64,000 bases of DNA from Roseibium album (lineage in GTDB: Bacteria; Pseudomonadota; Alphaproteobacteria; Rhizobiales; Stappiaceae), in assembly GCF_001404515.1 (NCBI RefSeq), contig NZ_CXWE01000003.1, forward strand, positions 62,001-126,000, given 5' to 3'. Under the pieces are notes generated by a model. It worked only from the letters and a program-made list of their open reading frames with translations. It ran no database searches and had not been told where the DNA came from. A program made the translations under genes and the position numbers. Of this stretch, positions 9,501-17,386 are shown piece after piece (within the stretch, counting starts at the first letter, position 1; the number at the start of each line of letters is the position of its first letter).

Positions 9501-10137
9501 CAAAGCTTTTAACATATATGTGGTGTAACGTGCCCCAAAGAAACAAAAGTGCTAAAGTCAAACTTGCAAAATTGAGCCAATTGTCAAAGCTAAACGGCTG
9601 AAAAAACTTTCCACTAACAATTTCTGAGCTGCTTTGCACCAAGTGCCAGCAAGCGATTAGTCCGAAAATAATGAAGATCGAAACAAATCTGGCCCACCAT
9701 TTTGGTGACTGAATTCTCTTAAAACGCGATAGTGGCAGACTGTTAGAATCCGCGCCATAGAGCATCTGCTGCAGAATGCTACGCTCAATTTCCTGTTTAC
9801 TAATAGCGCTCTTCGCGAGAAGACTATTTTCTTGATCTTCCCCATACGACGACACAGAAGCTTCAGGCAAGAAAGCAGCAAGCGATATTTGAAGGACTGG
9901 TTTCTTGTAAGTCTTCAGGAATGTTTTGATAATGCTGCTTTTGCCAGAACCATAGGGACCAGTAAGCGCGATATTCGAAATGTTGGGTTCGCTGATCGCG
10001 TAGTTTAGTGCATCTGAGTATATGCCTGACCCGTCTGCTTCGTCAGTCGGAGCTAAGTGAACATATTTAGGGGGTACATTGTCGCCTTTTTGTGTGACTG
10101 AATTTAACCAACCCCTAAGTCTTGAAACGATCTTCAC
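6529..10137 (-). CDS. YobI-like membrane P-loop NTPase (KAP/STAND-related), 1202 residues
   Basis: Walker A TGPYGSGKSS at residues 59-68 and Walker B DLVVIEDLDRF at about 254-264 belong to the YobI-like branch of KAP-type P-loop NTPases. Two membrane segments (about 150-168 and 188-208) lie between the A and B motifs, as in KAP ATPases, placing the ATPase on the cytoplasmic face. Residues about 430-560 are coiled-coil-rich, and the last 600 are helical repeats of no recognised family. The gene is AT-rich and sits at the left end of the cargo island, divergent from the PIN gene. KAP-type and YobI-like genes are often found in prophages and defence loci, so a defence or exclusion role is plausible but inferred. 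Confidence 0.75.
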   Translation of the reverse strand: MKIVSRLRGWLNSVTQKGDNVPPKYVHLAPTDEADGSGIYSDALNYAISEPNISNIALTGPYGSGKSSIIKTFLKTYKKPVLQISLAAFLPEASVSSYGEDQENSLLAKSAISKQEIERSILQQMLYGADSNSLPLSRFKRIQSPKWWARFVSIFIIFGLIACWHLVQSSSEIVSGKFFQPFSFDNWLNFASLTLALLFLWGTLHHIYVKSFGFSLKSVSLKDIEIKPESAEEESILNRHLDEIIYFFQSTNYDLVVIEDLDRFNNPDIFVTLREINSLVNANAGVKRPIRFLYALRDNMFKNTDRTKFFEFIVPVIPIINSSNSIDKVIEQGKRLSLDKRLNQQFLREVSRYLNDMRLIQNIFNEYAIYVANLETDGDSILDANKLLAILIYKNVLPSDFEELHRGRGKLAEILNKHDSYISTVESRNRVLVSKLEKQISDAEKQVPADQEELRKIYAMSLASKIPEGHNIFEFEGNRHDPLHSILNHRVFDEQLEKQEIVCRSPQNQIVRIKLIGLQDEVNPEKSYQDRKDEIEQRTEKFKEKTSKTIRELRVENSKLRLKKFNEIIRTNAKDSEPLFSAFNDNEDLVRFLIFEGFLDDSFYQYTSLFHSGRLSPNDNKFLIQIRSFKNPGPDFQIDNPKEVIAAMRTDDFRQNFILNKTLVDCLFADQGEYQKQIGKLIDFISSSFSECRNFFQVYYGTGKRITELLTALNKNWPDFVSTAISSPDSLMHAAQMLAHLPESQLETLKEKSSVFSELLSTSLLDVLESGVDFEYERLSLVQFEVKELSNIEPHTAITKLIAADGKYVISIDNIEFIFQVVLGLNGTNELRTKNYSTVLKSEDKALTTKIEQEFSYYLKNVLLESITNSEEEVSTILTVINHDDIEDEYLVQFVEKQSKKLPTLEQVPVRLHTPLFRLHKFESTWQNCLDYLNSENFDAGTLTDFLKSDDSLIKLSNVKVGSQVSARPLRAYLINNNDFEDEIYRAYIRMLPRSFKNFPSEIDKEKLRILIEEKKIILSTDSFTFLNDLEDLQVEFIAKNIDAYLKQESEYEIDDDFREAILCSEIGDEQKLRIVSGMDLSLISNLPSRASHVGRVLHRTNADVSDLSEDVAHALIVHSKPVSTQIALFNKCHGILSVAQIWSIIQQLPKPYSKIEKGWGQPIIPNTPENQELVHWLEARSIISSSKLTFFDEIRIYNFRK

Positions 10138-10597
10138 TTCACTGACCTGTAAACCAGTTCTCTATCAATACAATTTCTACCATTAGCTCATATGCTGGAA
10201 AACACAATATTAGTAGTTGTGGACAAAGTTGTATAAGTCTCTCGAGATTTGCCTTTCTTAAATTATTTTTGGACTGACTTTGAAAAAATTCAGGTCTCTC
10301 TGAGCTGCAGTTACTTGAGCGGTTTGGTTTTCTGAGTCGACAAATTTTGTTGAAAATTTCTCGCTATTGCGGGCCTAAATCAAGAACAACCACTTCACGG
10401 AAAATATGGGCGTATGAAGCACGACTGCATCGTGGCTGATTTGTTAGCCACAACTCAATTCATGTCGGCAGGCCAATGCGGACATTCCATGATCTATTCA
10501 AAACAGCAAGAACAATCGGCTTGTTTCCTCAAGATAGTATAATTACTTTTCTATGACGGCCTTAAACAAATGTTAGAATAGTAAAGGTAGAAATTAG
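10138..10597. other. divergent intergenic region, 460 bp
   Basis: AT-rich DNA between the divergent YobI-like and PIN genes, expected to contain both promoters. A TATAAT at 10538-10543 is a possible -10 element for the plus strand without a convincing -35. No RNA gene, repeat array or coding frame of good quality was seen. Confidence 0.4.
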
Positions 10598-11635
10598 ATG
10601 CTTCATATTTTGATTGATACTTGCGTTTGGCTAGATCTTGCGAAGGATTATCGAAAACAAACGATAATTCGAGCTGTTCATGAGCTTGTAGAGAGCCGCC
10701 AGATCAAAATCATTGTGCCGAAAATAGTCAAGGACGAGTTTGCAAGAAATAAGTCGCGAGTGGCTGAGCAAGCACAAAGCAGCCTCCAAGCACACTTCAA
10801 ATTGGTCCGTGAAGTGGTCGATCGCTTCGCAGAGGATGACTACAAGATGCATACGCTGAATTCGCTGAATGAAACAAACCAGCGGATAGCGATGAAAGGT
10901 GAAGCCGTTAATGATTCCATCAAATGGATTGAAGGATTACTAACAGCCGGAATTTGGAAAGCTACAACGCAGGAAATCAAGCAGAGAGTAACCGAGCGTG
11001 CCTTAGCCGGAAGAGCACCTTATCACCGTTCGAAAAACAGCGTCGGTGACGCAGTCATTATTGAAACATATGCTGAGATAACGAATGCGAATACGAAACG
11101 TGTCAAATTTGCGTTCGTGACTCACAACATTCGCGACTTCAGCCAGCCAGCTGGTGATCAGCGCAAGCCTCACCCCGACTTGCAACCGTTGTTCGACGGT
11201 GCTCGCTCGACTTATTGGACATCTCTCGCGGAGCTCCTAAAGGCAGAGTTCACGGAAGATCTCGATGATTTGGTAGCGGATTCGAACTGGTTTGACGAAC
11301 CTCGGCGACTTTCCGAGATTCTCGTGGCTACTCACCTTTTAGAGAAACAGATTTGGTATAATCGCCATCGCAACCTGATCGTTCGTATCGCGAAAGGTAA
11401 AACTAAGGTTGTTAGTTTTGAAGAGTGGGAAGCCGCAGATCCACGGGAGCGAAATAGGACCCTTGTCGTTGACAGTATATGGGAGAGAGCACTCCGCGCA
11501 GCTCGACGCACCGAGATTGAGGTCGGCATTGAAAATCTTGGGCCATGGGACGACTTTGAGTGGGGAATGATCAATGGCAAGCTAAGTGCTCTACGATGGG
11601 TCACAGGCGATGACTGGGACATGCTGGATACATAG
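10598..11635 (+). CDS. PIN-domain (PIN_12/DUF4935-type) putative ribonuclease
   Basis: 345 residues. The N-terminal half is a PIN nuclease fold: Asp7 in ILIDTCVWLDLA, Glu47 in VKDEFARNK, Asp151 in KNSVGDAVIIETY and Asp180 in FVTHNIRDFS give the acidic metal-binding set expected of an active RNase. The C-terminal half (about 200-345) is unassigned. It is larger than a VapC toxin and has no antitoxin-sized gene beside it, so a classical toxin-antitoxin pair is unlikely. It is transcribed away from the YobI-like NTPase and converges on the STAND gene. AAAGG about 11 bases before the ATG is the ribosome site. It probably acts as the nuclease arm of a defence module (inference). Confidence 0.75.
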   Translation: MLHILIDTCVWLDLAKDYRKQTIIRAVHELVESRQIKIIVPKIVKDEFARNKSRVAEQAQSSLQAHFKLVREVVDRFAEDDYKMHTLNSLNETNQRIAMKGEAVNDSIKWIEGLLTAGIWKATTQEIKQRVTERALAGRAPYHRSKNSVGDAVIIETYAEITNANTKRVKFAFVTHNIRDFSQPAGDQRKPHPDLQPLFDGARSTYWTSLAELLKAEFTEDLDDLVADSNWFDEPRRLSEILVATHLLEKQIWYNRHRNLIVRIAKGKTKVVSFEEWEAADPRERNRTLVVDSIWERALRAARRTEIEVGIENLGPWDDFEWGMINGKLSALRWVTGDDWDMLDT

Positions 11636-11851
11636 TCGAAGCACTAGGTGAAGCTGAGTTCAGATCCTAAGGCAACAAACCAGTTGAACAAAAACTAAAT
11701 GTCTGCGTTGGGTTGGTTTGTTTTATCTAGAGGGATGCAACGGGAGAGCGCAGCGTCTCCCTTGCCAAGTTGGTGGGGTCTGCCCCGACACATCTTGCAT
11801 TCGCATCGCACAACGTAAGGACGTTTTTTTCACAACGCAAAAATTCTTTAA

Positions 11852-14800
11852 TTAATTGCGCTTCCTCCGCCCCTTTCGCATTTTAGCACCGTTGCTAACA
11901 GGCCTTGCTAGAGTTTGCGCTTTTAGTGAATTGAAAAATTCGGAAGTTTTTGTGTTCTGAGAGAGATTAAACAAACCTATCCGTTCCACATTGAGAATTT
12001 CCCCATGCAAACTCAAACACTGTGGTTTTCGATCTAAGTGAATTAGAATAGGATCGCAGGAACTTCCTAAATTCCAAATTCGAATAATATTGTCATTTGC
12101 GGCAGAAACAACTCTTCTGTTATCTTTAGTCAAGAGGGCGCAAATAACTCGGCTCGGATGCTCTAATTGATCATAAATTTGAAGCCCATTTTTTGTATTC
12201 CAAACCCGCACGCTTTTGTCATCACTTGCGGTAACAACCAGAGTCCCGTCTAAGCCAAATTTAGCAGTGTTAACGGGACCAGAATGACTCAGAGAATGTT
12301 CCTTACTGCAATTCTCATTTAAATCCCATAGACAAGCTGTGCCATCATCAGATGCGGTTATAAGCATCGTTGCATCATGGTTAAAGTCAGCATCATTTAT
12401 GATATCAGAGTGTTTAACTTCATCGTTTAATATTTCACCATCTTCAACATTTTGAATTATCGCAGTGAAATTATCTCTAACTGAAAAATGCTTTCGGCAC
12501 TCACAGTCGAAAAGATTGACATCAAAAAGTGATCCCGAAACAGGTTTCCCAATCGTTGAATTTTTTTCATAATCCCAAATATAGGCAGTATCTAAGCCCG
12601 ATCGTACAGCCAATCTTTTTCCCTTTTTTAGAAACTCGGCACGGCTAATGCTTTTTGAAGTTCCCTTAGATATATGAGATTTAAATTGAGAGGATCTTAG
12701 CGTTGCTGCGTTAGCGTGAGCACTCGTGCTCCATATCCGTAATTCGTCCGCGTATTCATTTATGGCAATATCTTGACCCAAATAATCAATAGTAATTGCA
12801 CGAACTCTATGGTCCTCAATTTGTTCCAACAAACCATTATGCGCAGAATATTTTTTCCCGCCCGACAGGATGGGAATCTTTTGGGTGATTAGCTTACCTT
12901 CAGTAATATCCCAAATTTGTCCAAATCGCATATCAAGAGACATTTCCAGTACTCGAGAGCCGTTGCCGCTTATTAGAAAATTTGAACGCCAATATTTTTC
13001 GTCAGACACACGGGGATTTTTTTTATCAGCATCCCAAATTTGACAGATACCATCTCTAGATACCGAAACAACTTTGTTGCCGGTCAAGTTTACTTCAACT
13101 GTGTTCATGGGACTATCGAAATTGATAAATTTTACGTCGTTCCTGTCCTCAAGAACGTCATAAATAAGGACAGCATTTGAATCGGAACACGGTACGCATA
13201 GTTGACCAAGGTTCTCCCTCAATTCCTCAGCGCCCGATTGTGAGAGAATGTAGTCAGGAAAAGACGCTTTCAATTCACCAGATTCAGCATCACGAAATTG
13301 AACGATTTCATCGAACATCATCGATATTATTTCTTTGCCGTCCTTAGAGAAACTGCAGTTATTGAACAGATTATCGTGCTGCAGATGAATCAAACCAATT
13401 GAGTCCATATTACTCCATAAATATGCTGATAAATTTATTGGATCACTCAGTAGAACTTTTGTTCCATCTGAGCTGAAAGTCGCGGAATCAATATTGCCAT
13501 TATCAATTTTAATGGTCGATATTCGCTTACCATCTGGAACCTTCCAAATATTCGCAGTACCATCAGATGAAACAGTTACAATCTTTGCTCCGTCCTTGGA
13601 AAATTCTGCTGATACAACTGAACAATTGTGTTCGAAGGGATTGCAAAGACTCGAGCCGTCCACGTTAAATATTCTGGATGTTCCATCTTTAGAGGCTGTT
13701 ACAATTTTTGTACCGTCATATGAGAAACGCGCGCATAGTACCGAGTCAGTGTGTCCCGCGAAAGGCTCGCCGATTTGTTGTGATGTTTCTGCATCCCACA
13801 AACGTACAGTTCTATCAACAGAGGCTGTAACCACTGTTTTGCCATCAGGAGACCAACTGGCGTTGTTGACTACACCACGATGACCCTCAAGCTTCAATAA
13901 CTCGGAACCTAGCCTTGGTAAGTATGGGTAAAGTGGAGTCGGCCAGCAATCAGGGTCTTTTAGCGCATCTGACAGCAAACTGATATAATCATCTGCTGTT
14001 TCATGTCCAAGATATCCAAACAATTGATGCGCTAGTGAAGCAGGACTCATTCGCAAGGCTGGTACTGAAAGATTTACTGCATGCCCAACTTTTAGTGCCT
14101 CAACTGACTGTTTGTCGGATAAAAAGGATTGCTGTAATTCTGCTATTCCCACTGCCTTCAGCTTTGATTTAAGCCATCCAAAATTCATCCTTAATTCGTT
14201 TGCACAATCGATTTGTTCTGCCTTCTCCATATGATAGAGAAGGTTCTTCCACCCATACTGATGGTCATGAGGAAGATCATCCCACCCACATGGGCAGAAG
14301 GTGCGCATAGACTCAAGAAGCTGTTCATGGAGTGAGCTAAGATTACGTTCTCGCTTATTCCAAGATCGAAGGTATGCCGATATTTCATCGTGCAGTTTAA
14401 TAGTTTCGCTATTGGCATCAATTGGTTGGAAGAGGGAAAATTCACGAAAATGCTTAATGCGCTCTTTTAATTCGTCACTGTCTAGTCCATGGGTTTTGTC
14501 TCGCATCCAAAGATCAATGATCACCGGAATTGGGATTTCCGAACCGTCTGGGAAAACTCCTAATTGCCTGACAAGTTCAGGGTTCATATTCGGGGCAATA
14601 AAACTTAAACTTGCTTCAATACAGTGGCCAACAAGCTTGCGGCGCTTTTCAATTTCTTCTTCACCTAACCATTCAACATCTAAGCTGTCTATCTTGTCGC
14701 GCTCAAGAAATTTTTTGTATCTTGCAATCGAATAGCTGACAGTATCTTCGTTACTATTTTGTATTCGTTTGAAGATACCGTTAGCCAAATTCAGAATAAG

Positions 14801-15886
14801 AGGCCATCCATTGAAACGTCTAGATAGTTCACGAAGTTGCACTTTTTGACCTCGGGTTATGTTAGTCATTCCATCCGTCAATAAGGCTAGTGAAGTTTCA
14901 TCTGGGAGTTTTTGTATTGGAATTATTTCAGATGAGAATTTTGCAACTCGTTCAATTCTCGTTGTAAAAACGATAACAACGTCTTCGAGATGTTTTGATA
15001 GCCAGTTTGCTTGCGTGATAGTCCAAATGTCGTCAGCAATTATAAGAAGGCGTTGTCGGGGAAGAACTTTTCTCAGTATTTGGATGTCTTCATCGCGGCC
15101 TTCTAACGCAATTTCTGATCTTTCATTTTTACTATACTGCTGCGCAATCATATTCATGATTGCTTGTTGCAATGTGATATTTCCAGCTTTTTGGTCTCGG
15201 CTGTCAATCAATCCAAATTGCAGCCAATAGATGCCTCCGGGAAACTGGCCTTGTACTTCCCAATCATGACATATCTCAAGGGCAAGAGATGATTTTCCAT
15301 ATCCACCAGGACCATAAATCGCGATACTTGAAGGAATTGAAGCTTCTTCTTCAGGGCATAGAAAGCTTTTTAGTTCTTCGAATTCTGGACGCTCACTCTG
15401 ATAGGCATCATTTAAGAAATCTCTGTCGCTCCATGTCGGTGGTATCGGAACTTCATCGTCATTTATCGCCTCGAAAACTGATCTTTTGAAAATCAATTTT
15501 GCGCTTTTTTTATCAAAAATTTTCTTGTCGATTTCTTTCGCTATTCCGGGTAGTTCTAGCTCCCCATGTAGGCGATAATGAATTACGATGGCGTGAATTG
15601 TTGCAGCTTTGCAATCTTCAATATCGTCTAATTTCGAGCTACTAAGATTTTTGACTATCTCCCAAATTTCTTCACCCACAGCTTCTTCAATATCTGAAAT
15701 CCACTTGGCAAGTTTTGCATCAATACCAGGTGTACCTTTGCCAAATCGGACATCACGAAATAATTTGCATTGCCTGCCTACTAGTTCTTCATATTCATCT
15801 TCAGTGCACTGTTTTTGTTCGGAATCTAATTCTTTTTTAATTCTGTCGGAAAATTCTGTGAACGGAATGTTTGGCAAGCTCTTCAT
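11852..15886 (-). CDS. STAND NTPase: unknown N-domain, NB-ARC, WD40 repeats (1344 residues)
   Basis: Residues 1-170 form a helical N-terminal domain of no recognised family. NB-ARC follows: Walker A YGPGGYGKSS (191-200), Walker B LLIIADDIW (280-288), sensor FTTR (307-310) and the GxP-type RFNGWPLIL (357-365). After a helical winged/arm region, WD40 repeats run from about residue 665 to 1290 (e.g. HRGVVNNASWSPDGKTVV, TASDDKSVRVWN), roughly two seven-bladed propellers, several blades degenerate. The layout is that of Apaf-1-like sensors that oligomerise on ligand binding and activate the N-domain. It is second in a two-gene unit after a 139-residue protein, 39 bp apart. The C-terminus is lysine/arginine-rich. 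Anti-phage function is inferred from architecture and setting. Confidence 0.85.
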   Translation of the reverse strand: MKSLPNIPFTEFSDRIKKELDSEQKQCTEDEYEELVGRQCKLFRDVRFGKGTPGIDAKLAKWISDIEEAVGEEIWEIVKNLSSSKLDDIEDCKAATIHAIVIHYRLHGELELPGIAKEIDKKIFDKKSAKLIFKRSVFEAINDDEVPIPPTWSDRDFLNDAYQSERPEFEELKSFLCPEEEASIPSSIAIYGPGGYGKSSLALEICHDWEVQGQFPGGIYWLQFGLIDSRDQKAGNITLQQAIMNMIAQQYSKNERSEIALEGRDEDIQILRKVLPRQRLLIIADDIWTITQANWLSKHLEDVVIVFTTRIERVAKFSSEIIPIQKLPDETSLALLTDGMTNITRGQKVQLRELSRRFNGWPLILNLANGIFKRIQNSNEDTVSYSIARYKKFLERDKIDSLDVEWLGEEEIEKRRKLVGHCIEASLSFIAPNMNPELVRQLGVFPDGSEIPIPVIIDLWMRDKTHGLDSDELKERIKHFREFSLFQPIDANSETIKLHDEISAYLRSWNKRERNLSSLHEQLLESMRTFCPCGWDDLPHDHQYGWKNLLYHMEKAEQIDCANELRMNFGWLKSKLKAVGIAELQQSFLSDKQSVEALKVGHAVNLSVPALRMSPASLAHQLFGYLGHETADDYISLLSDALKDPDCWPTPLYPYLPRLGSELLKLEGHRGVVNNASWSPDGKTVVTASVDRTVRLWDAETSQQIGEPFAGHTDSVLCARFSYDGTKIVTASKDGTSRIFNVDGSSLCNPFEHNCSVVSAEFSKDGAKIVTVSSDGTANIWKVPDGKRISTIKIDNGNIDSATFSSDGTKVLLSDPINLSAYLWSNMDSIGLIHLQHDNLFNNCSFSKDGKEIISMMFDEIVQFRDAESGELKASFPDYILSQSGAEELRENLGQLCVPCSDSNAVLIYDVLEDRNDVKFINFDSPMNTVEVNLTGNKVVSVSRDGICQIWDADKKNPRVSDEKYWRSNFLISGNGSRVLEMSLDMRFGQIWDITEGKLITQKIPILSGGKKYSAHNGLLEQIEDHRVRAITIDYLGQDIAINEYADELRIWSTSAHANAATLRSSQFKSHISKGTSKSISRAEFLKKGKRLAVRSGLDTAYIWDYEKNSTIGKPVSGSLFDVNLFDCECRKHFSVRDNFTAIIQNVEDGEILNDEVKHSDIINDADFNHDATMLITASDDGTACLWDLNENCSKEHSLSHSGPVNTAKFGLDGTLVVTASDDKSVRVWNTKNGLQIYDQLEHPSRVICALLTKDNRRVVSAANDNIIRIWNLGSSCDPILIHLDRKPQCLSLHGEILNVERIGLFNLSQNTKTSEFFNSLKAQTLARPVSNGAKMRKGRRKRN

Positions 15887-15925
15887 ACCAAAACTCTATT
15901 TTAGGTGTTCTGGAAAGTCGAGATG

Positions 15926-16345
15926 TCAGAGTTTGGGTATCATACCTCTTTCTGAAAGCGGCGTAGGATCATCAATGGCATAATCACCTTCGTGATATTT
16001 ATTTGTAATTCTACCAGTCTCAGAGTCTCGAACAATCACTGAGTATCCGAAGCTCCGAGCAGGATATTTGCCGTGTGTTCTGAATTGCTCAACAATATGA
16101 ACACCATTTTCAGGATTTACTCTAATTGATGCTGCGGCTCCTTCGCGATGAGCAAGGTCCTTGCTGTGCCAGCCCAAATCCAGTGGACGTCCCTTATCAT
16201 CAAATGTTATTTCGGATGCTGAACCATCAGGTGGTGCTTCACGCATGCCATTCAATCGAATGCATTGATACACCGGTAATCTTGTGTTCCGGTTATAGAT
16301 TGTTTCTGTGACGTAAACGTCTTCTCCATCCTCTAAATGTATCAC
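15926..16345 (-). CDS. unknown 139-residue protein, first gene of the STAND unit
   Basis: Begins with GTG at 16345; an in-frame stop lies just upstream, so no earlier start exists. There is no Shine-Dalgarno, and the predicted transcription start falls at or next to the GTG (promoter at 16351-16379), so the message is probably leaderless. The product is strand-rich, with aspartate/glycine turns (DDKGRPLDLGWHSKDLAHRE, NKYHEGDYAIDDPTPLSE), no cysteine cluster, signal or membrane segment, and no recognised family. Co-transcription with the STAND NTPase suggests a partner, sensor or regulator of that protein. Confidence 0.6.
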   Translation of the reverse strand: MIHLEDGEDVYVTETIYNRNTRLPVYQCIRLNGMREAPPDGSASEITFDDKGRPLDLGWHSKDLAHREGAAASIRVNPENGVHIVEQFRTHGKYPARSFGYSVIVRDSETGRITNKYHEGDYAIDDPTPLSERGMIPKL

Positions 16346-16350
16346 CCTGT

Positions 16351-16379
16351 ATCATATCAATATTTACTTATGAATTCAA
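16351..16379 (-). promoter_or_regulatory. sigma70-type promoter of the STAND unit, probably leaderless
   Basis: On the minus strand TTGAAT (16379-16374) and TATGAT (16356-16351) are separated by exactly 17 bases. A start site about 7 bases after the -10 would be near 16344, essentially on the GTG start codon of the first gene. This explains the absence of a ribosome binding site there. Confidence 0.6.
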
Positions 16380-16616
16380 GAAAAACTATATGAAACAACT
16401 TCTAAAAAGTGAAATATCGCTTATTTTTACATAAATTACCCGCTGTAATTTAGCTATTTTTCTCGCAATTACAGGATTACGAGGGTTTCCTAGAATAGTT
16501 CAGGAAGCCTTTTGGTCATCTTCATTGCATGCTGTTTTTGAGCTCAGTTGCTGGGGATGACCCCCCCGTCAAAAAACTAACTCGAACCAAACTGAGGAGT
16601 CAGTAAGGCCTGAAAC

Positions 16617-16634
16617 CTTCTCCACCAGGAGAAG
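16617..16634 (+). promoter_or_regulatory. hairpin enclosing the ribosome binding site
   Basis: CTTCTCC (16617-16623) pairs with GGAGAAG (16628-16634) around the loop ACCA. The 3' arm is the Shine-Dalgarno sequence of the gene starting at 16639, so the fold would hide it. A similar arrangement precedes the next gene. Confidence 0.5.
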
Positions 16635-16638
16635 AACG

Positions 16639-17163
16639 ATGAACACATCGTGGAACAAAGAACTGGAAAGTAACAAGGGCAGAATCTGGACACTGGACGA
16701 GCAGTGGCTTGTGCCCAAAGCGCCAATCTTGCGGGTGTGGGACGGCGATATTTACTGTGATCCGAAAGAGGAGATTGAATTGCCAGCTTACGAACAGAAC
16801 CTCGCACGTTTCATCGAGTCGGTTGTGGCCGCGAATTACTGCGGTTCCTCTGGAAGCAAGCGGTTCAACTTTGCACATCAACATGCGACAGACCGGGCCA
16901 CCGGAGAGCTGTTTGACTGGAGCAGGCGTTTTATCGACCGGGAGCGTTTGCCTGCTAATCCTGAGGACGAGCTCACCGTTTGTGATTCATTCGGACGAAC
17001 TCCAGATCGGGCGATGAACCATCTTAAGCAGCGGGTTGAAACTCCACGCGACAAAGTTCTGCAGGAAAGAAACCTGTGGCGGGTGTGCTATCTGACGATT
17101 GCCATGAAGTGCTTCCTGGCCCGGATTGGCTATCCGGAATTCTGTGAGCGTCGCGTCTACTGA
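16639..17163 (+). CDS. element-backbone hypothetical protein, 174 residues
   Basis: The start is fixed by AGGAGAAG 5 bases upstream. The product is soluble, tryptophan-rich at the N-terminus (WTLDEQWLVPKAPILRVWDG) and ends in a hydrophobic helix plus ERRVY; no known motif was found. It is the first plus-strand gene right of the AT-rich cargo and returns to higher GC, marking the resumption of the element backbone. It is bounded by an SD-enclosing hairpin upstream and a strong terminator downstream, so it is probably an independent transcription unit. Function unknown. Confidence 0.6.
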   Translation: MNTSWNKELESNKGRIWTLDEQWLVPKAPILRVWDGDIYCDPKEEIELPAYEQNLARFIESVVAANYCGSSGSKRFNFAHQHATDRATGELFDWSRRFIDRERLPANPEDELTVCDSFGRTPDRAMNHLKQRVETPRDKVLQERNLWRVCYLTIAMKCFLARIGYPEFCERRVY

Positions 17164-17204
17164 TAATTCGGTAGACGTCCGCGCTGTACAAAATGCGCGA
17201 CGAG

Positions 17205-17239
17205 ACCGGGCCGATCTTAGATCGGCCCGGTTGTTTTTT
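17205..17239 (+). terminator. strong rho-independent terminator
   Basis: A perfect 12-13 bp GC-rich stem (ACCGGGCCGATCT pairing with its complement, 17205-17231) with a tiny loop, followed by a T tract (TTGTTTTTT). It lies 41 bp after the stop of the preceding gene. Confidence 0.9.
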
Positions 17240-17353
17240 GATTTCAAACGCGCCGATGTCAGGCCAAGGAAATCGCTATCTTTAAACCGCCTAGAGTCCG
17301 CCAAGAACTCGCCACCTATCAGCCCAAGTGGTCCGGCGCAAGATCCCACGGTG

Positions 17354-17380
17354 CCTTCAGTCAATTCGAGACTGAAGGAG
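17354..17380 (+). promoter_or_regulatory. hairpin sequestering the ribosome binding site
   Basis: CCTTCAGTC (17354-17362) pairs perfectly with GACTGAAGG (17370-17378) around a 7-base loop. The AAGGAG Shine-Dalgarno at 17375-17380 lies inside and next to the 3' arm, 6 bases from the ATG at 17387. Translation would need the hairpin to open. Confidence 0.6.
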
Positions 17381-17386
17381 AATTCC

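Noticed and set aside
10598..11635. PIN gene as a VapBC toxin
   Set aside because: Too long for VapC, and no small antitoxin gene precedes it.
6167..11770. CCCTTGCCAAG repeated near 6167 and 11757
   Set aside because: Only 11 bases identical with divergent flanks; could be chance, and no insertion-sequence ends or target duplications accompany it.
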